NCBI GenBank assembly: GCA_965369305.1
Contig: CBDUQG010000043.1
Span: forward strand, 1-9,775
Length of the DNA: 9,775 bases
Source: JAFGTE01 sp965369305
Lineage (GTDB): Bacteria; Patescibacteriota; Gracilibacteria; UM-FILTER-43-11
Direction: 5' to 3'
This document shows, piece after piece, positions 1-6,918 of the stretch (position 1 is the stretch's first letter; each line of letters starts with the position of its first letter). A model generated the notes under the pieces. The model had not been told where the DNA came from, made no database searches, and worked only from the letters and a program-made list of their open reading frames with translations. The position numbers and the translations under genes were made by a program.

Positions 1-755
1 CTGCACAAGTAAACGAACTACGTAAACGAACCGGCATCTCTATGATGGCTTGTAAGAAGGCTCTTGAAGAAGCTGGTGGAGATGTAGAAAAGGCCATTGA
101 GATCCTTCGTAAGAAGGGTGCTGCCAAGGCTGCTGAGAAATCTGACCGTGAGACCAGTGAGGTACTTATTGTGACTAATGTTGATGGAGACAAGGCTGTG
201 ATTGTTAAGCTTTCCTGTGAAACCGATTTTGTGGCCAAGAATGAAGATTTTGTGGCAGCCGCCAATAAAGCTGCTGATACAGCTTTAGCTAGCGGCGTTG
301 ATGCGGCTAAGGCAGAGGCTGAGCCAGTTCTTAAAGAGCTTTTCACCAAGCTTGGTGAGAACATGGGTATCGAAGTGAATGTGGTAGAAGGTGAGGGAGT
401 GGGGGAATACGTTCACGGGAATGGTAAGGTTGGTGCCATCGTAAAGCTTTCATCTGCTGATGCTGATAAGGCTCGTGATGTAGCCATGCACATTACTGCT
501 ATGAATCCTTCTGTTGTTAAGCCTGAAGACCTTCCAGAAGATCTCGTGATCAAGGAACGTGAAATTTGGTCTGAACAACTAAAGAATGAAGGAAAGCCAG
601 AAGAGATCATTGGCAAGATCATGGAAGGTAAGGAACGAAAATTCCGTGAAGAGGCTGCCCTCATTAAGCAGAGCTTTGTGAAGGATGGTGAGAAGACTGT
701 GGAACAGTACCTTGAAGGGAACTCTGTAGAGAGTTTTGTCCGCCAGTCTGTTTAA
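1..755 (+). CDS. tsf: Elongation factor Ts, 5'-partial
   Basis: Guanine-nucleotide exchange factor that recycles EF-Tu from the GDP to the GTP form during translation elongation; cytoplasmic. The reading frame is already open at the window edge and its first complete codon is at 3. The true start therefore lies upstream, and the ATGs at 42 and 45 are internal. The visible N-terminus carries the UBA-like helix block (NELRKRTG, then MMACKKALEEAGGDVEKAI) typical of EF-Ts. The EF-Tu-contacting TDFVAKN motif is at visible residues 74-80. By comparison with E. coli only about five residues are missing. The rest matches the core and C-terminal dimerisation module (IMEGKERKF, then VEQYLEG). The stop is TAA, and an intrinsic terminator follows within 20 bases, so tsf is the last gene of its transcription unit. 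Identification is secure. Confidence 0.97.
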   Translation, partial: AQVNELRKRTGISMMACKKALEEAGGDVEKAIEILRKKGAAKAAEKSDRETSEVLIVTNVDGDKAVIVKLSCETDFVAKNEDFVAAANKAADTALASGVDAAKAEAEPVLKELFTKLGENMGIEVNVVEGEGVGEYVHGNGKVGAIVKLSSADADKARDVAMHITAMNPSVVKPEDLPEDLVIKEREIWSEQLKNEGKPEEIIGKIMEGKERKFREEAALIKQSFVKDGEKTVEQYLEGNSVESFVRQSV

Positions 756-771
756 TCTGAAATTTGAAAAG

Positions 772-797
772 GCCCCGCCGGTTGGTGGGGCTTTTTT
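772..797 (+). terminator. Intrinsic terminator of tsf
   Basis: An eight-base-pair GC-rich stem (772-779 with 784-791, one G-T pair) closes on a four-base loop and is followed directly by six T residues (792-797). It begins 17 bases after the tsf stop codon. Confidence 0.95.
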
Positions 798-848
798 GCT
801 GCGTTCATTTCGTATAAACTCGAGTTGTAACCTGATTTAATTAGTCAA

Positions 849-1640
849 ATGATGAAAAATATATTCAACACACGCTTTTGTATTTTCTTGGTAATTCTTT
901 TGGGTGTGATCCTTTGCACCTACTTACTTTTTCGCCTTAATGCTGAGTTCACCGCAAATTACTGGATAAATTTTACAACAAGCATATTAACGAACCTCAT
1001 CGTAGTTGGATTCGCATTACTTGTTATTGAAAGGATTATTGAGAGCTCAAGACTTTCAAAGTTCAAAGCAATAAATGCTCAGAAATCGGATCATATTGCG
1101 TTCTTAATTGAAAGGCTTGAATTCAAGATACTTGTCTTCATGGGCTTAATAGAAGGAAAAAAGTATATGAAGGAAAAAATGAACCATGTTGATCTATTTC
1201 CAGGTATAAACGAGGATTTCAAAAAGCATTTACGTGGCAATAAGCTGACTGCTTTGCTCTGGGGCAAAATTGAAGAAGCAAAAAGGAGCAAATCCAAAGT
1301 GATTGACCGCTTTACTAAGATACTTAAGAAAGAAGGTGAGATGATCAGCGATTTACTCAAAGAAATACATCCACAACCTGATCCAGATGTGGTAAACCTT
1401 TTCAAGGTTGACATTCCCAGGTTGACCGGTTCACTTGAAGTTCCAAAATTAATGCTGAATATTGAGAGTGAGGTCAGTAAAATGAAAATCAAAAAATCCT
1501 TCAAAATTACGGCTAAGGAAAAGACTTTACTTGCAAAAGTTGCCTTTATTAACGCTCAGCCTCACATTTCTAAGGTGCTAAGAAAAATTAATGATGTAGC
1601 AAAATTGGCTAAAGAGAATAAGTTGTTTGTATCGCTGTAG
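849..1640 (+). CDS. Two-helix membrane protein with a long cytoplasmic helical domain, unknown function
   Basis: I do not recognise the family. The 263-residue product has two hydrophobic helices near the N-terminus (about residues 9-29 and 43-63), with the second ending in VIERIIE. A charged, Lys/Glu-rich, mostly helical region of about 195 residues follows and is probably cytoplasmic. This hairpin-plus-soluble-domain plan is common among uncharacterised accessory membrane proteins. ATG codons at 849 and 852 are adjacent, and neither has a visible ribosome binding site. The gene is isolated: the tsf terminator lies before it and a two-way terminator after it. Its DNA is clearly more AT-rich than its neighbours (19 G/C in 1021-1080 against 32 in 2401-2460), which hints at acquisition. 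The stop is TAG. Coding status is well supported by the full-length frame and coherent topology; the function is unknown. Confidence 0.85.
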   Translation: MMKNIFNTRFCIFLVILLGVILCTYLLFRLNAEFTANYWINFTTSILTNLIVVGFALLVIERIIESSRLSKFKAINAQKSDHIAFLIERLEFKILVFMGLIEGKKYMKEKMNHVDLFPGINEDFKKHLRGNKLTALLWGKIEEAKRSKSKVIDRFTKILKKEGEMISDLLKEIHPQPDPDVVNLFKVDIPRLTGSLEVPKLMLNIESEVSKMKIKKSFKITAKEKTLLAKVAFINAQPHISKVLRKINDVAKLAKENKLFVSL

Positions 1641-1662
1641 GCACGTTTATAGATAACTCTTT

Positions 1663-1696
1663 AAAAAAAGCCCAACCATTTCGGTCAGGCTTTTTT
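1663..1696. terminator. Bidirectional intrinsic terminator between convergent genes
   Basis: An A7 run (1663-1669) and GCC pair with GGC and a T6 run (1691-1696). After two mismatches, three further pairs (1675-1677 with 1683-1685) close a five-base loop. Because the A and T runs flank the stem on either side, the RNA ends in a U run on both strands. It can therefore terminate the + strand gene ending at 1640 and the - strand pnp gene ending at 1711. Confidence 0.9.
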
Positions 1697-1710
1697 AGTT
1701 TTTGAGTCAA

Positions 1711-3822
1711 TTAGGCTTGTGGCTGTGGGATTCCCTTCATGCTGAGTTTGAAGCGACCTTGCCTTTCATCGATGCCGAGGAGTTTCACATTTACAATGTC
1801 TCCTTCCTTGATGATTGAGGTAACGTCTTTGACGAATTCATCTTTGATCTCAGAGACGTGGCACATGCCCTCCTTACCAGCCATAAACTCAACGATGGCC
1901 CCAAATTCAAGGACCTTGGTAACTTTACAGTTCTCATACACCTTGCCGACTTCCGGGTCAGCAGTGATGTCCTTGATCCACTGTTCAGCCTTCTTCGCTG
2001 CTTCACCACTAAGTGATGTGACGACAACAGAGCCATCGTCTTCAATATCAATGGATTCAACACCGGTTTCATCAATGATCTTGTTGATCATTTCTCCACC
2101 AGGGCCAATGATAAAGCGAATCTTCTCTGGATTAACCATCATAGAAAGAAGTCTTGGAGCGTATTCAGACATTTCACCAGCCTGTTTAATTACAGCGTCC
2201 ATAGAATCAAGAATAGAAAGGCGACCCACCTTAGCAGCAGCTAGGGCTTCTGAGAAGATGTTGTCTTCCAGGCTCTTGAGCTTGATATCCATTTGGATAC
2301 AAGTGATACCTTTACGAGTACCGGTTACCTTAAAGTCCATGTCTCCGCCAAAGTCTTCCTCGTCTTGTAGGTCAGTCAGAATCTTGTAGTTGCTTGGGTT
2401 GTCATGGTCAGTCATAAGACCCATGGCAATTCCACCCACAGCAGCCTTTAGAGGCACACCAGCGTCCATAAGGGCTAGAGATGAGCCACAGGTAGCAGCC
2501 ATTGAACTAGACCCGTTAGAGGCCAGGATTTCGGTGACGGTACGGATGGTGTAAGGGAATTCTTCCTTAGAAGGCAGAACAGGCATCAATGCTTTTTCAG
2601 CTAGTGAGCCATGTCCGATTTCGCGGTTACCAGTAAATAGGCGACCAGAGGTTTCACCCACAGAAAAAGGAGGGAAGTTGTAGTGGTGGAAGTACTGTTT
2701 CTTCATTTCACCTTCAATTCCATCCAAAATCTGTGCGTCACCAGGGCTTCCTAGGGTACAAGTGGTCAGACCCTGAGTTTCTCCACGGGTGAAGAGGGCT
2801 GAACCATGAGTTCTAGGCAGAAGTCCTGCTTCAACGGTGACAGGACGAATTTCGTCCATCTTACGACCTCCAATACGTTTGTCGTTTTCCAGAATGTTCT
2901 TACGAACAGTTGTTTTAACCAGCTTATCAACAGCAGCTTGTACCTGATCAAGATCTTCTTCAGGAACTTTGCCCTCGAAGTGCTCTTTGACCTCTGTTCC
3001 AATCTCTTGGAAGTAACCGTAGCGGTCAAGCTTACCGGTTTTAGTGGCCAGAGCATCCATTACCTTATCAGCGTAGTTAGCGTTAACGTAATCAATGATC
3101 TCTTGATTTGCTTCTGGCGCTTCGAATACCAGCTTTTCCTTGCCAATTTCATCCTGGATCTTCTGAATAAAGGCAGCGACTTCATTGGCGGCCTTCTTAC
3201 CCATCATGATGGCGTCGTACATAACGTCTTCCGGTACTTCGTTGGCACCAGCTTCAATCATGACTACGTTACCAGTGGTGGCAGAAACAATCAGATCAAG
3301 GTCTGATACTTCACGCTGCTCTCTGGTTGGATGTAGCATTAGCTTTCCGTCAATCAGACCCACACGCACGGTAGCGGTTGGTCCTTCAAACGGCGCATCA
3401 GAAAGAGAAAGGGCTACAGAACCGGCAATGGTGGCTACCATGTCATGTTCGTGTACCCCATCATAAGATAGGGTCGTGAGCATTACTTGAATGTCTCTGT
3501 GAAGTCCTTTCGGAAAAAGTGGGCGATAAGTACGGTCAGCCACGCGGGCCATGAGCACCTTGTCGTCACTTGGGCGAGTTTCACGCTTAATGAAGCGAGA
3601 TCCCTTGATTTTACCCGAGGCATACATCTTCTCTTGGTAATTCACCATAAGAGGGAGGAAGGTAACACCCGGGCGGGCACGCTTAGCCATGACAGCTGTT
3701 GCTAAAATAACCGTATCGCCGTAACGAACGGTGCAGCTTCCGCTGGCAAGTTTGGCCATACGACCAGTTTCGACGATGAGCTCTTTATCACCGAGCATCA
3801 TCTTGTAAGATTTAGGTTCCAT
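1711..3822 (-). CDS. pnp: Polyribonucleotide nucleotidyltransferase (PNPase)
   Basis: Phosphorolytic 3'-5' exoribonuclease that releases nucleoside diphosphates from RNA and takes part in mRNA turnover; it acts as a ring-shaped trimer in the cytoplasm. The 703 residues match the usual bacterial length (about 700). Domains in order: RNase PH-like 1 (about 12-145), the all-helical linker (about 240-310), RNase PH-like 2 (about 325-550), KH (about 555-615, with the loop IIGPGG at 571-576) and S1 (about 622-695). Residues equivalent to the E. coli metal and catalytic site are present: D490, D496 and K498 in DFGGDMDFK. The phosphate-binding serines in SNGSSSMA (438-440) are also present, so the enzyme should be active. 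The start is ATG with an AT-rich leader and no Shine-Dalgarno. It follows rpsO in the same direction across a 112-base gap containing a long hairpin, the classic rpsO-pnp arrangement. Confidence 0.98.
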   Translation of the reverse strand: MEPKSYKMMLGDKELIVETGRMAKLASGSCTVRYGDTVILATAVMAKRARPGVTFLPLMVNYQEKMYASGKIKGSRFIKRETRPSDDKVLMARVADRTYRPLFPKGLHRDIQVMLTTLSYDGVHEHDMVATIAGSVALSLSDAPFEGPTATVRVGLIDGKLMLHPTREQREVSDLDLIVSATTGNVVMIEAGANEVPEDVMYDAIMMGKKAANEVAAFIQKIQDEIGKEKLVFEAPEANQEIIDYVNANYADKVMDALATKTGKLDRYGYFQEIGTEVKEHFEGKVPEEDLDQVQAAVDKLVKTTVRKNILENDKRIGGRKMDEIRPVTVEAGLLPRTHGSALFTRGETQGLTTCTLGSPGDAQILDGIEGEMKKQYFHHYNFPPFSVGETSGRLFTGNREIGHGSLAEKALMPVLPSKEEFPYTIRTVTEILASNGSSSMAATCGSSLALMDAGVPLKAAVGGIAMGLMTDHDNPSNYKILTDLQDEEDFGGDMDFKVTGTRKGITCIQMDIKLKSLEDNIFSEALAAAKVGRLSILDSMDAVIKQAGEMSEYAPRLLSMMVNPEKIRFIIGPGGEMINKIIDETGVESIDIEDDGSVVVTSLSGEAAKKAEQWIKDITADPEVGKVYENCKVTKVLEFGAIVEFMAGKEGMCHVSEIKDEFVKDVTSIIKEGDIVNVKLLGIDERQGRFKLSMKGIPQPQA

Positions 3823-3865
3823 AATAATATAGAATTAAAAGAAATATATTTATTCTGGAACCTAT

Positions 3866-3919
3866 GAAAGTTTCAAGTGGTCAGTCCCGATGGGTCGGGA
3901 ATACTCATTTGAAACTTTC
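3866..3919 (-). promoter_or_regulatory. Long imperfect hairpin in the rpsO-pnp gap, possible RNase III/PNPase autoregulatory element
   Basis: The outer arms 3866-3879 and 3906-3919 pair over 14 bases with one G-T wobble. After an internal loop of five bases on each side, an inner six-base-pair stem (3885-3890 with 3895-3900) closes a four-base loop. In the - strand transcript it lies between the rpsO stop and the pnp start, ending 43 bases before the pnp ATG. In E. coli the same position holds a stem that RNase III cuts, after which PNPase represses its own mRNA. No U run follows on the rpsO-pnp strand, so it does not look like a terminator. The structure is read directly from the sequence; the regulatory role is inferred from position. 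Confidence 0.7.
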
Positions 3920-3934
3920 TTTCATGATCCCAGT

Positions 3935-4240
3935 TTATTTGCGTAGTTTAAGCCCCTTAATAACCTCTTCGTAGACTTCTGGCTTTGAATTCTTGAGGTA
4001 GTTGAGGAGTTTGCGCCTTTTACCTACCATCAAAAGCAGGCCGCGGCGAGAGTGGTTATCCTTCTTGTGTTCCTTTAGGTGTTCAGTCAGCTCGTTGATG
4101 CGCTTGGTCAGAATAGCAATCTGTACCTGGGCTGAGCCAGTGTCCTTATCGTGTTTAGCGAAGGTGGCCATGACCTTTTTCTTCTGGTCGTTCTTTTTCG
4201 TGGTTGCTTTAGTGGTAGTGGTCTTTTTCTTGGTTGTCAT
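3935..4240 (-). CDS. rpsO: 30S ribosomal protein S15 with Thr/Lys-rich N-terminal extension
   Basis: Primary 16S rRNA-binding protein of the small-subunit platform. The family signature is clear: DTGS at 33-36, QVQIAILTKRINELTEHL, then HKKDNHSRRGLL at 58-69 and the basic KRRKLLNYL block. At 101 residues it is about 12 longer than the usual 89. The excess is at the N-terminus, where residues 1-16 are almost entirely Thr and Lys. Starting at the internal Met24 would delete the conserved first helix, so the ATG at 4240 is preferred although no Shine-Dalgarno precedes it. A good promoter lies about 38-66 bases upstream, separating the gene from corA. It is followed by the hairpin and pnp, with which it is probably co-transcribed. 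Confidence 0.97.
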   Translation of the reverse strand: MTTKKKTTTTKATTKKNDQKKKVMATFAKHDKDTGSAQVQIAILTKRINELTEHLKEHKKDNHSRRGLLLMVGKRRKLLNYLKNSKPEVYEEVIKGLKLRK

Positions 4241-4277
4241 AAGGGCGTTTAAGTAATTCTAAAAGGATAACAGAAAG

Positions 4278-4306
4278 ATTCTAACAAATATCTGCTAACT
4301 ATGCAA
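4278..4306 (-). promoter_or_regulatory. Sigma-70-type promoter for rpsO-pnp
   Basis: On the - strand, TTGCAT (4306-4301) and TAGAAT (4283-4278) are separated by exactly 17 bases. Four of six positions match the -35 consensus and five of six match the -10 consensus. The predicted transcript start near 4270 gives a leader of about 30 bases before the rpsO ATG. The element lies in the 77-base gap after the corA stop. Confidence 0.75.
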
Positions 4307-4317
4307 GATAATCTGCT

Positions 4318-5244
4318 TTATAGCCACTTTTTCATCTTGAATATGGCGAACAGTACAATGGCAACGGCTGCCATCATGGCGATGATGGACCAAAAATGTT
4401 CAACATTGGCCATTGCTTCAGGAAAAGGCAGTTTCACATTCATTCCAAATAGACCGGTGATGAAGGTGAGCGGTAGCATGATGGCTGAAAAGACCGTGAG
4501 TGTCCGCATGGTCAGGTTGATGTTGTGAGAAAGCAGTGATTCGTTTGTGTCTTCAAGCGATTCGATGATTTCCTTCTGCGTTCCCAGAATATTCCAAAGA
4601 CTCTCGATCTGATCCACAATGTCATCAAAATAAATGACCAAGTCTTCAGGTAAAAAACGCTTCTGTTTGTGCTCCAGGGCAGCCACAACTGAACGTTGCG
4701 GCAGAAGGATCTTGCGGAGCGTGATCACATTCTTTTTGAGGATCATGATGTTAAAAAGCTCATCTTTAGCCCTCTTTGATTCAAAGATTTCATCTTCGAT
4801 GCTTTTGATTGAGAGCTGAATTTTGTCTGTGACGGGATAAATGGCATTAAAAAGGACACTGATGATTTCATAAAGCAGGTAGCCGGTTCCACTTCCTTCA
4901 CCAAAAAAAATCTTTCTTGATTTGAGAGAGCTTTCACAGGCTTCCACAACTTCGTTCAGGGCTTTAAGCTTTCCCTGATGAACCGTGATCAGGTAGTCCT
5001 GACCGATAAAAATATTCAGCTGCTCAGTGTCAAAACGATGATGTTTTTTGTTGTATACAGGAAACTGAAGAATGATGAATAGGTACTTATCGTATTCATC
5101 GATTTTAGGCCTTTCCGTCTTCTGCAGGCAGTCCTCTAGGTCTAGCTCATGAAACTTATACTTCTTTGACAAAGCGGCCAGGGTTTCGCTGGTTGGCTCA
5201 GTGATATTGATCCACTTATTTTTCTTATACTTAATTTGCTGCAA
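4318..5244 (-). CDS. corA: CorA-family Mg2+ channel, TTG start
   Basis: Pentameric inner-membrane channel for Mg2+ and sometimes Co2+ or Ni2+. The 308 residues fit the family. The N-terminal cytoplasmic domain shows the usual WINITEPTSETLAALSKKY and LEDCLQKTERPKIDEYDKYLF blocks. A long helical stalk follows, then TM1 (about 249-267) ending in the diagnostic GMN selectivity loop (267-269), and TM2 (about 284-303) with a basic KKWL tail. No ATG or GTG start lies upstream or near the N-terminus; the codon at 5244-5242 is TTG. It is preceded in frame by only four codons after the stop of the upstream gene, so TTG (or the ATT just before it) must be the start. The 12-base gap suggests translational coupling to the upstream membrane protein gene. 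No terminator is visible after the TAA. Confidence 0.95.
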   Translation of the reverse strand: MQQIKYKKNKWINITEPTSETLAALSKKYKFHELDLEDCLQKTERPKIDEYDKYLFIILQFPVYNKKHHRFDTEQLNIFIGQDYLITVHQGKLKALNEVVEACESSLKSRKIFFGEGSGTGYLLYEIISVLFNAIYPVTDKIQLSIKSIEDEIFESKRAKDELFNIMILKKNVITLRKILLPQRSVVAALEHKQKRFLPEDLVIYFDDIVDQIESLWNILGTQKEIIESLEDTNESLLSHNINLTMRTLTVFSAIMLPLTFITGLFGMNVKLPFPEAMANVEHFWSIIAMMAAVAIVLFAIFKMKKWL

Positions 5245-5256
5245 AATGAAGAGGTG

Positions 5257-5661
5257 TTAACGTTTCTTTTTGGGCAGGTATTTTTCCTTGCTGGCATTCT
5301 GTTTAACTCTCTTTGCCCGTTTCTGATATTCGGATTTGTAAGAAAAGGCAAATTTAGCCACCTGGTATAAAAAGAAAGCCAGGAGCACGAACCACCAGAT
5401 GCGCATAGACAGGTAAGGGATTCCCATTTCACGGAAGACCAGCAGCATTAGGACTAAAAACCCGTAAGTTCTGAGTTTTCCCGGGTAAGCCTTGATCAGC
5501 TTTTTGGCAATAGGATCCTTAAGGTGTTTCTTTCGGTAAAATCCCAGGGCAAATCCGGACAGGATTAGGAGTCCACCAATCAAAAGTGTCAGTTTGGTAA
5601 ACTGAAAATTTGGGTCGGGCAGCGGGATGAAGTAGTAGCGAAGTGTGAGGAAGCGTTCCAT
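5257..5661 (-). CDS. Small three-helix membrane protein with basic tail, unknown function
   Basis: I do not recognise a named family. The 134-residue product has hydrophobic segments at about 22-42, 63-78 and 83-106, with a positively charged loop (YRKKHLKDPIAKKLIK) after the first. The last 25 residues are mainly Lys and Arg and probably lie in the cytoplasm. The block FREMGIPYLSMRIWW (76-90) between the second and third helices is the most motif-like part. The gene begins at an ATG 15 bases after the zinc-ribbon gene and ends 12 bases before corA, all in the same direction, so it is very probably part of the same operon. Real coding sequence is supported by topology and tight packing; function is unknown. 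Confidence 0.85.
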   Translation of the reverse strand: MERFLTLRYYFIPLPDPNFQFTKLTLLIGGLLILSGFALGFYRKKHLKDPIAKKLIKAYPGKLRTYGFLVLMLLVFREMGIPYLSMRIWWFVLLAFFLYQVAKFAFSYKSEYQKRAKRVKQNASKEKYLPKKKR

Positions 5662-5676
5662 GATCGTGATATTAGG

Positions 5677-6171
5677 TTAAGATTTCTTCTTCTGAGCTTT
5701 TTTGCTTTTTTCTTTGCTCTTATACTCATTACCACAGAAGGGGCAAATATGCCAAACATTTGGGAAGGTTTTTTTGCACTTTGAGCAAGCTTTTTTGAGG
5801 CCTTCGCCACAGTTTGGGCAGAAGCCATAATCCTTATCCACCGGTGTCAGGCACTTATCACAGGCATGCTGCTCTACGGCATTTTCACCTTCCAGCATGT
5901 TTCTTTCCAGTTCTTCGTAATAGCGTTCCATTCTGGTTTTACCTGGTCTGATGATCAGATAGAGCAGTACCCCCAGAATAGGAACGATGATGTTGAGTAA
6001 GATAGAGAAGGCCTGAAATAGAATGCTAGAGCTCCTTTGAAGTGCATCCTTAGTGACCCATATGATAACGGCTAGCCAAAGTAAGGCGAAGTAGCCCAGA
6101 ACAGCTAGTTTGACGGTGCCAAAAGCGTCTGAAGCAACAAATTCCATGGTTTGACTCAAAAATGGGGACAT
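5677..6171 (-). CDS. Membrane-anchored double zinc-ribbon protein
   Basis: The 164 residues hold two membrane helices (about 22-40 and 52-74) separated by a short loop with a WVTKDA motif, like hairpins in other small bacterial membrane proteins. A helical linker follows, then eight cysteines in four CX2C knuckles: C104/C107, C118/C121, C129/C132 and C143/C146, spaced 10, 7 and 10 residues apart. This is the pattern of two tandem zinc ribbons, each binding one Zn2+. The C-terminal tail is almost all Lys and Ser. Zinc ribbons of this type may mediate protein or nucleic-acid contacts; the partner cannot be read from the sequence. The ATG is six bases after the stop of the Lgt-like gene, which implies coupled translation, and no Shine-Dalgarno is visible. 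Confidence 0.88.
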   Translation of the reverse strand: MSPFLSQTMEFVASDAFGTVKLAVLGYFALLWLAVIIWVTKDALQRSSSILFQAFSILLNIIVPILGVLLYLIIRPGKTRMERYYEELERNMLEGENAVEQHACDKCLTPVDKDYGFCPNCGEGLKKACSKCKKTFPNVWHICPFCGNEYKSKEKSKKAQKKKS

Positions 6172-6177
6172 AGCTTT

Positions 6178-6918
6178 TTAGTTAGTTATATGGGTTTTGT
6201 GGGTGCAATGAACGTGACCAATGAAAGCCAAGGCTGCAAGTACTCCGTAGGCAATTTTAATATACATGGAAGGGTTCCCGTGAAGGAAGTCAATTCCAAG
6301 CATTCCTAAGCTATAAACCAGCATAGCTCTGTTTCCAACCACCCCTGACAAATGAATGCGTTTACTCTTTTTTACGCTGTATCCCAGTAGTAGGATACCA
6401 AAAAGCGCTGCATAAAGCTGTGTAGGGTGAATGGGGGACACAAAAGGTATGTGATTGGCCTGGAAGGCAATTCCCCAAGGAAGGCTTGTCGGCAGTCCAT
6501 AGGCTTTGCCAGCAAAAAAGTAGCCAATGTGCACAAAGATCACCATGGCCAGCGTTGAAAGGAAAAGGGCATCAAACCAAGCCCAGAAATCTTCATTTTT
6601 CTTTCTAGCTGCCAGATAGAGGGCTAGTGTTGCTCCCGCAAGCATTCCAAAGAAGCTGAATTTAAGATCCCATGCATATAGAACGGATAGATAACTATGT
6701 TGGAACTCTGAGAGATTTCCCAGCACGTAGACAATTCTTCCAGTCAAGAGGGATGCTAGGATGACATGAATGAAATATTCCGTCAGAAAGGCTAGATTCA
6801 TCTTGTGCTTATTCACGTAACGAGTCACGAAGGTGCCCGTAAACAAAAAGCCTAAAGCAAGAAGTATATTGAGGGTGCGTACGGTGATTATTGAGTTCTG
6901 AAAAAGAATTTCCAGCAT
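6178..6918 (-). CDS. Lgt-like membrane protein, probably lacking transferase activity
   Basis: Multi-helix membrane protein of 246 residues with the layout of prolipoprotein diacylglyceryl transferase (Lgt), the enzyme that puts diacylglycerol on lipoprotein cysteines. Landmarks: GRIVYVLGN (60-68), SFFGMLAG (88-95), YGLPTSLPWGI (140-150) and the strongly conserved HPTQLYA (164-170). Aligned by eye with E. coli Lgt, the key residues are replaced: Y26 by L16, H103 by F90, R143 by H130, N146 by Y133, E151 by K138, R239 by M206 and E243 by D210; G154 is kept (G141). I therefore infer an Lgt-family relative with altered or lost chemistry and give no gene symbol. It lies 42 bases downstream of the surface-protein gene and six bases upstream of the zinc-ribbon gene. 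The ATG at 6918 has no Shine-Dalgarno. Confidence 0.82.
   Translation of the reverse strand: MLEILFQNSIITVRTLNILLALGFLFTGTFVTRYVNKHKMNLAFLTEYFIHVILASLLTGRIVYVLGNLSEFQHSYLSVLYAWDLKFSFFGMLAGATLALYLAARKKNEDFWAWFDALFLSTLAMVIFVHIGYFFAGKAYGLPTSLPWGIAFQANHIPFVSPIHPTQLYAALFGILLLGYSVKKSKRIHLSGVVGNRAMLVYSLGMLGIDFLHGNPSMYIKIAYGVLAALAFIGHVHCTHKTHITN

Noticed and set aside
42..755. tsf starting at the ATG at 42
   Set aside because: The upstream frame encodes the conserved EF-Ts N-terminal helix (NELRKRTG), so the gene is truncated by the window edge.
813..818. TATAAA as a -10 box for the gene starting at 849
   Set aside because: No -35 element at 16-18 bases upstream, where the tsf terminator T run lies; too weak to annotate.
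1091..1504. 137-codon open frame on the - strand inside the orphan membrane gene
   Set aside because: It lies opposite the charged helical region and gives a Ser/Leu/Ile/Phe-rich translation typical of the complement of Lys/Glu-rich coding DNA. The + strand frame has the coherent topology and the flanking terminators.
1739..2389. 216-codon open frame on the + strand inside pnp
   Set aside because: It lies entirely antisense to conserved PNPase domains, and its Ser/Pro/Leu-rich product looks like a reverse-strand shadow; no start signal or domain supports it.
2806..3306. 166-codon open frame on the + strand inside pnp
   Set aside because: Antisense shadow of the PNPase linker region with no recognisable domain.
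3848..3876. Possible separate promoter for pnp (TTGAAA, 17 bases, ATAAAT on the - strand)
   Set aside because: The -35 overlaps the hairpin arm and the -10 matches only three of six positions; in an AT-rich leader this is expected by chance.
3866..3919. Hairpin read as an rpsO terminator
   Set aside because: No U run follows on the - strand; the next bases are mixed, so intrinsic termination is unlikely.
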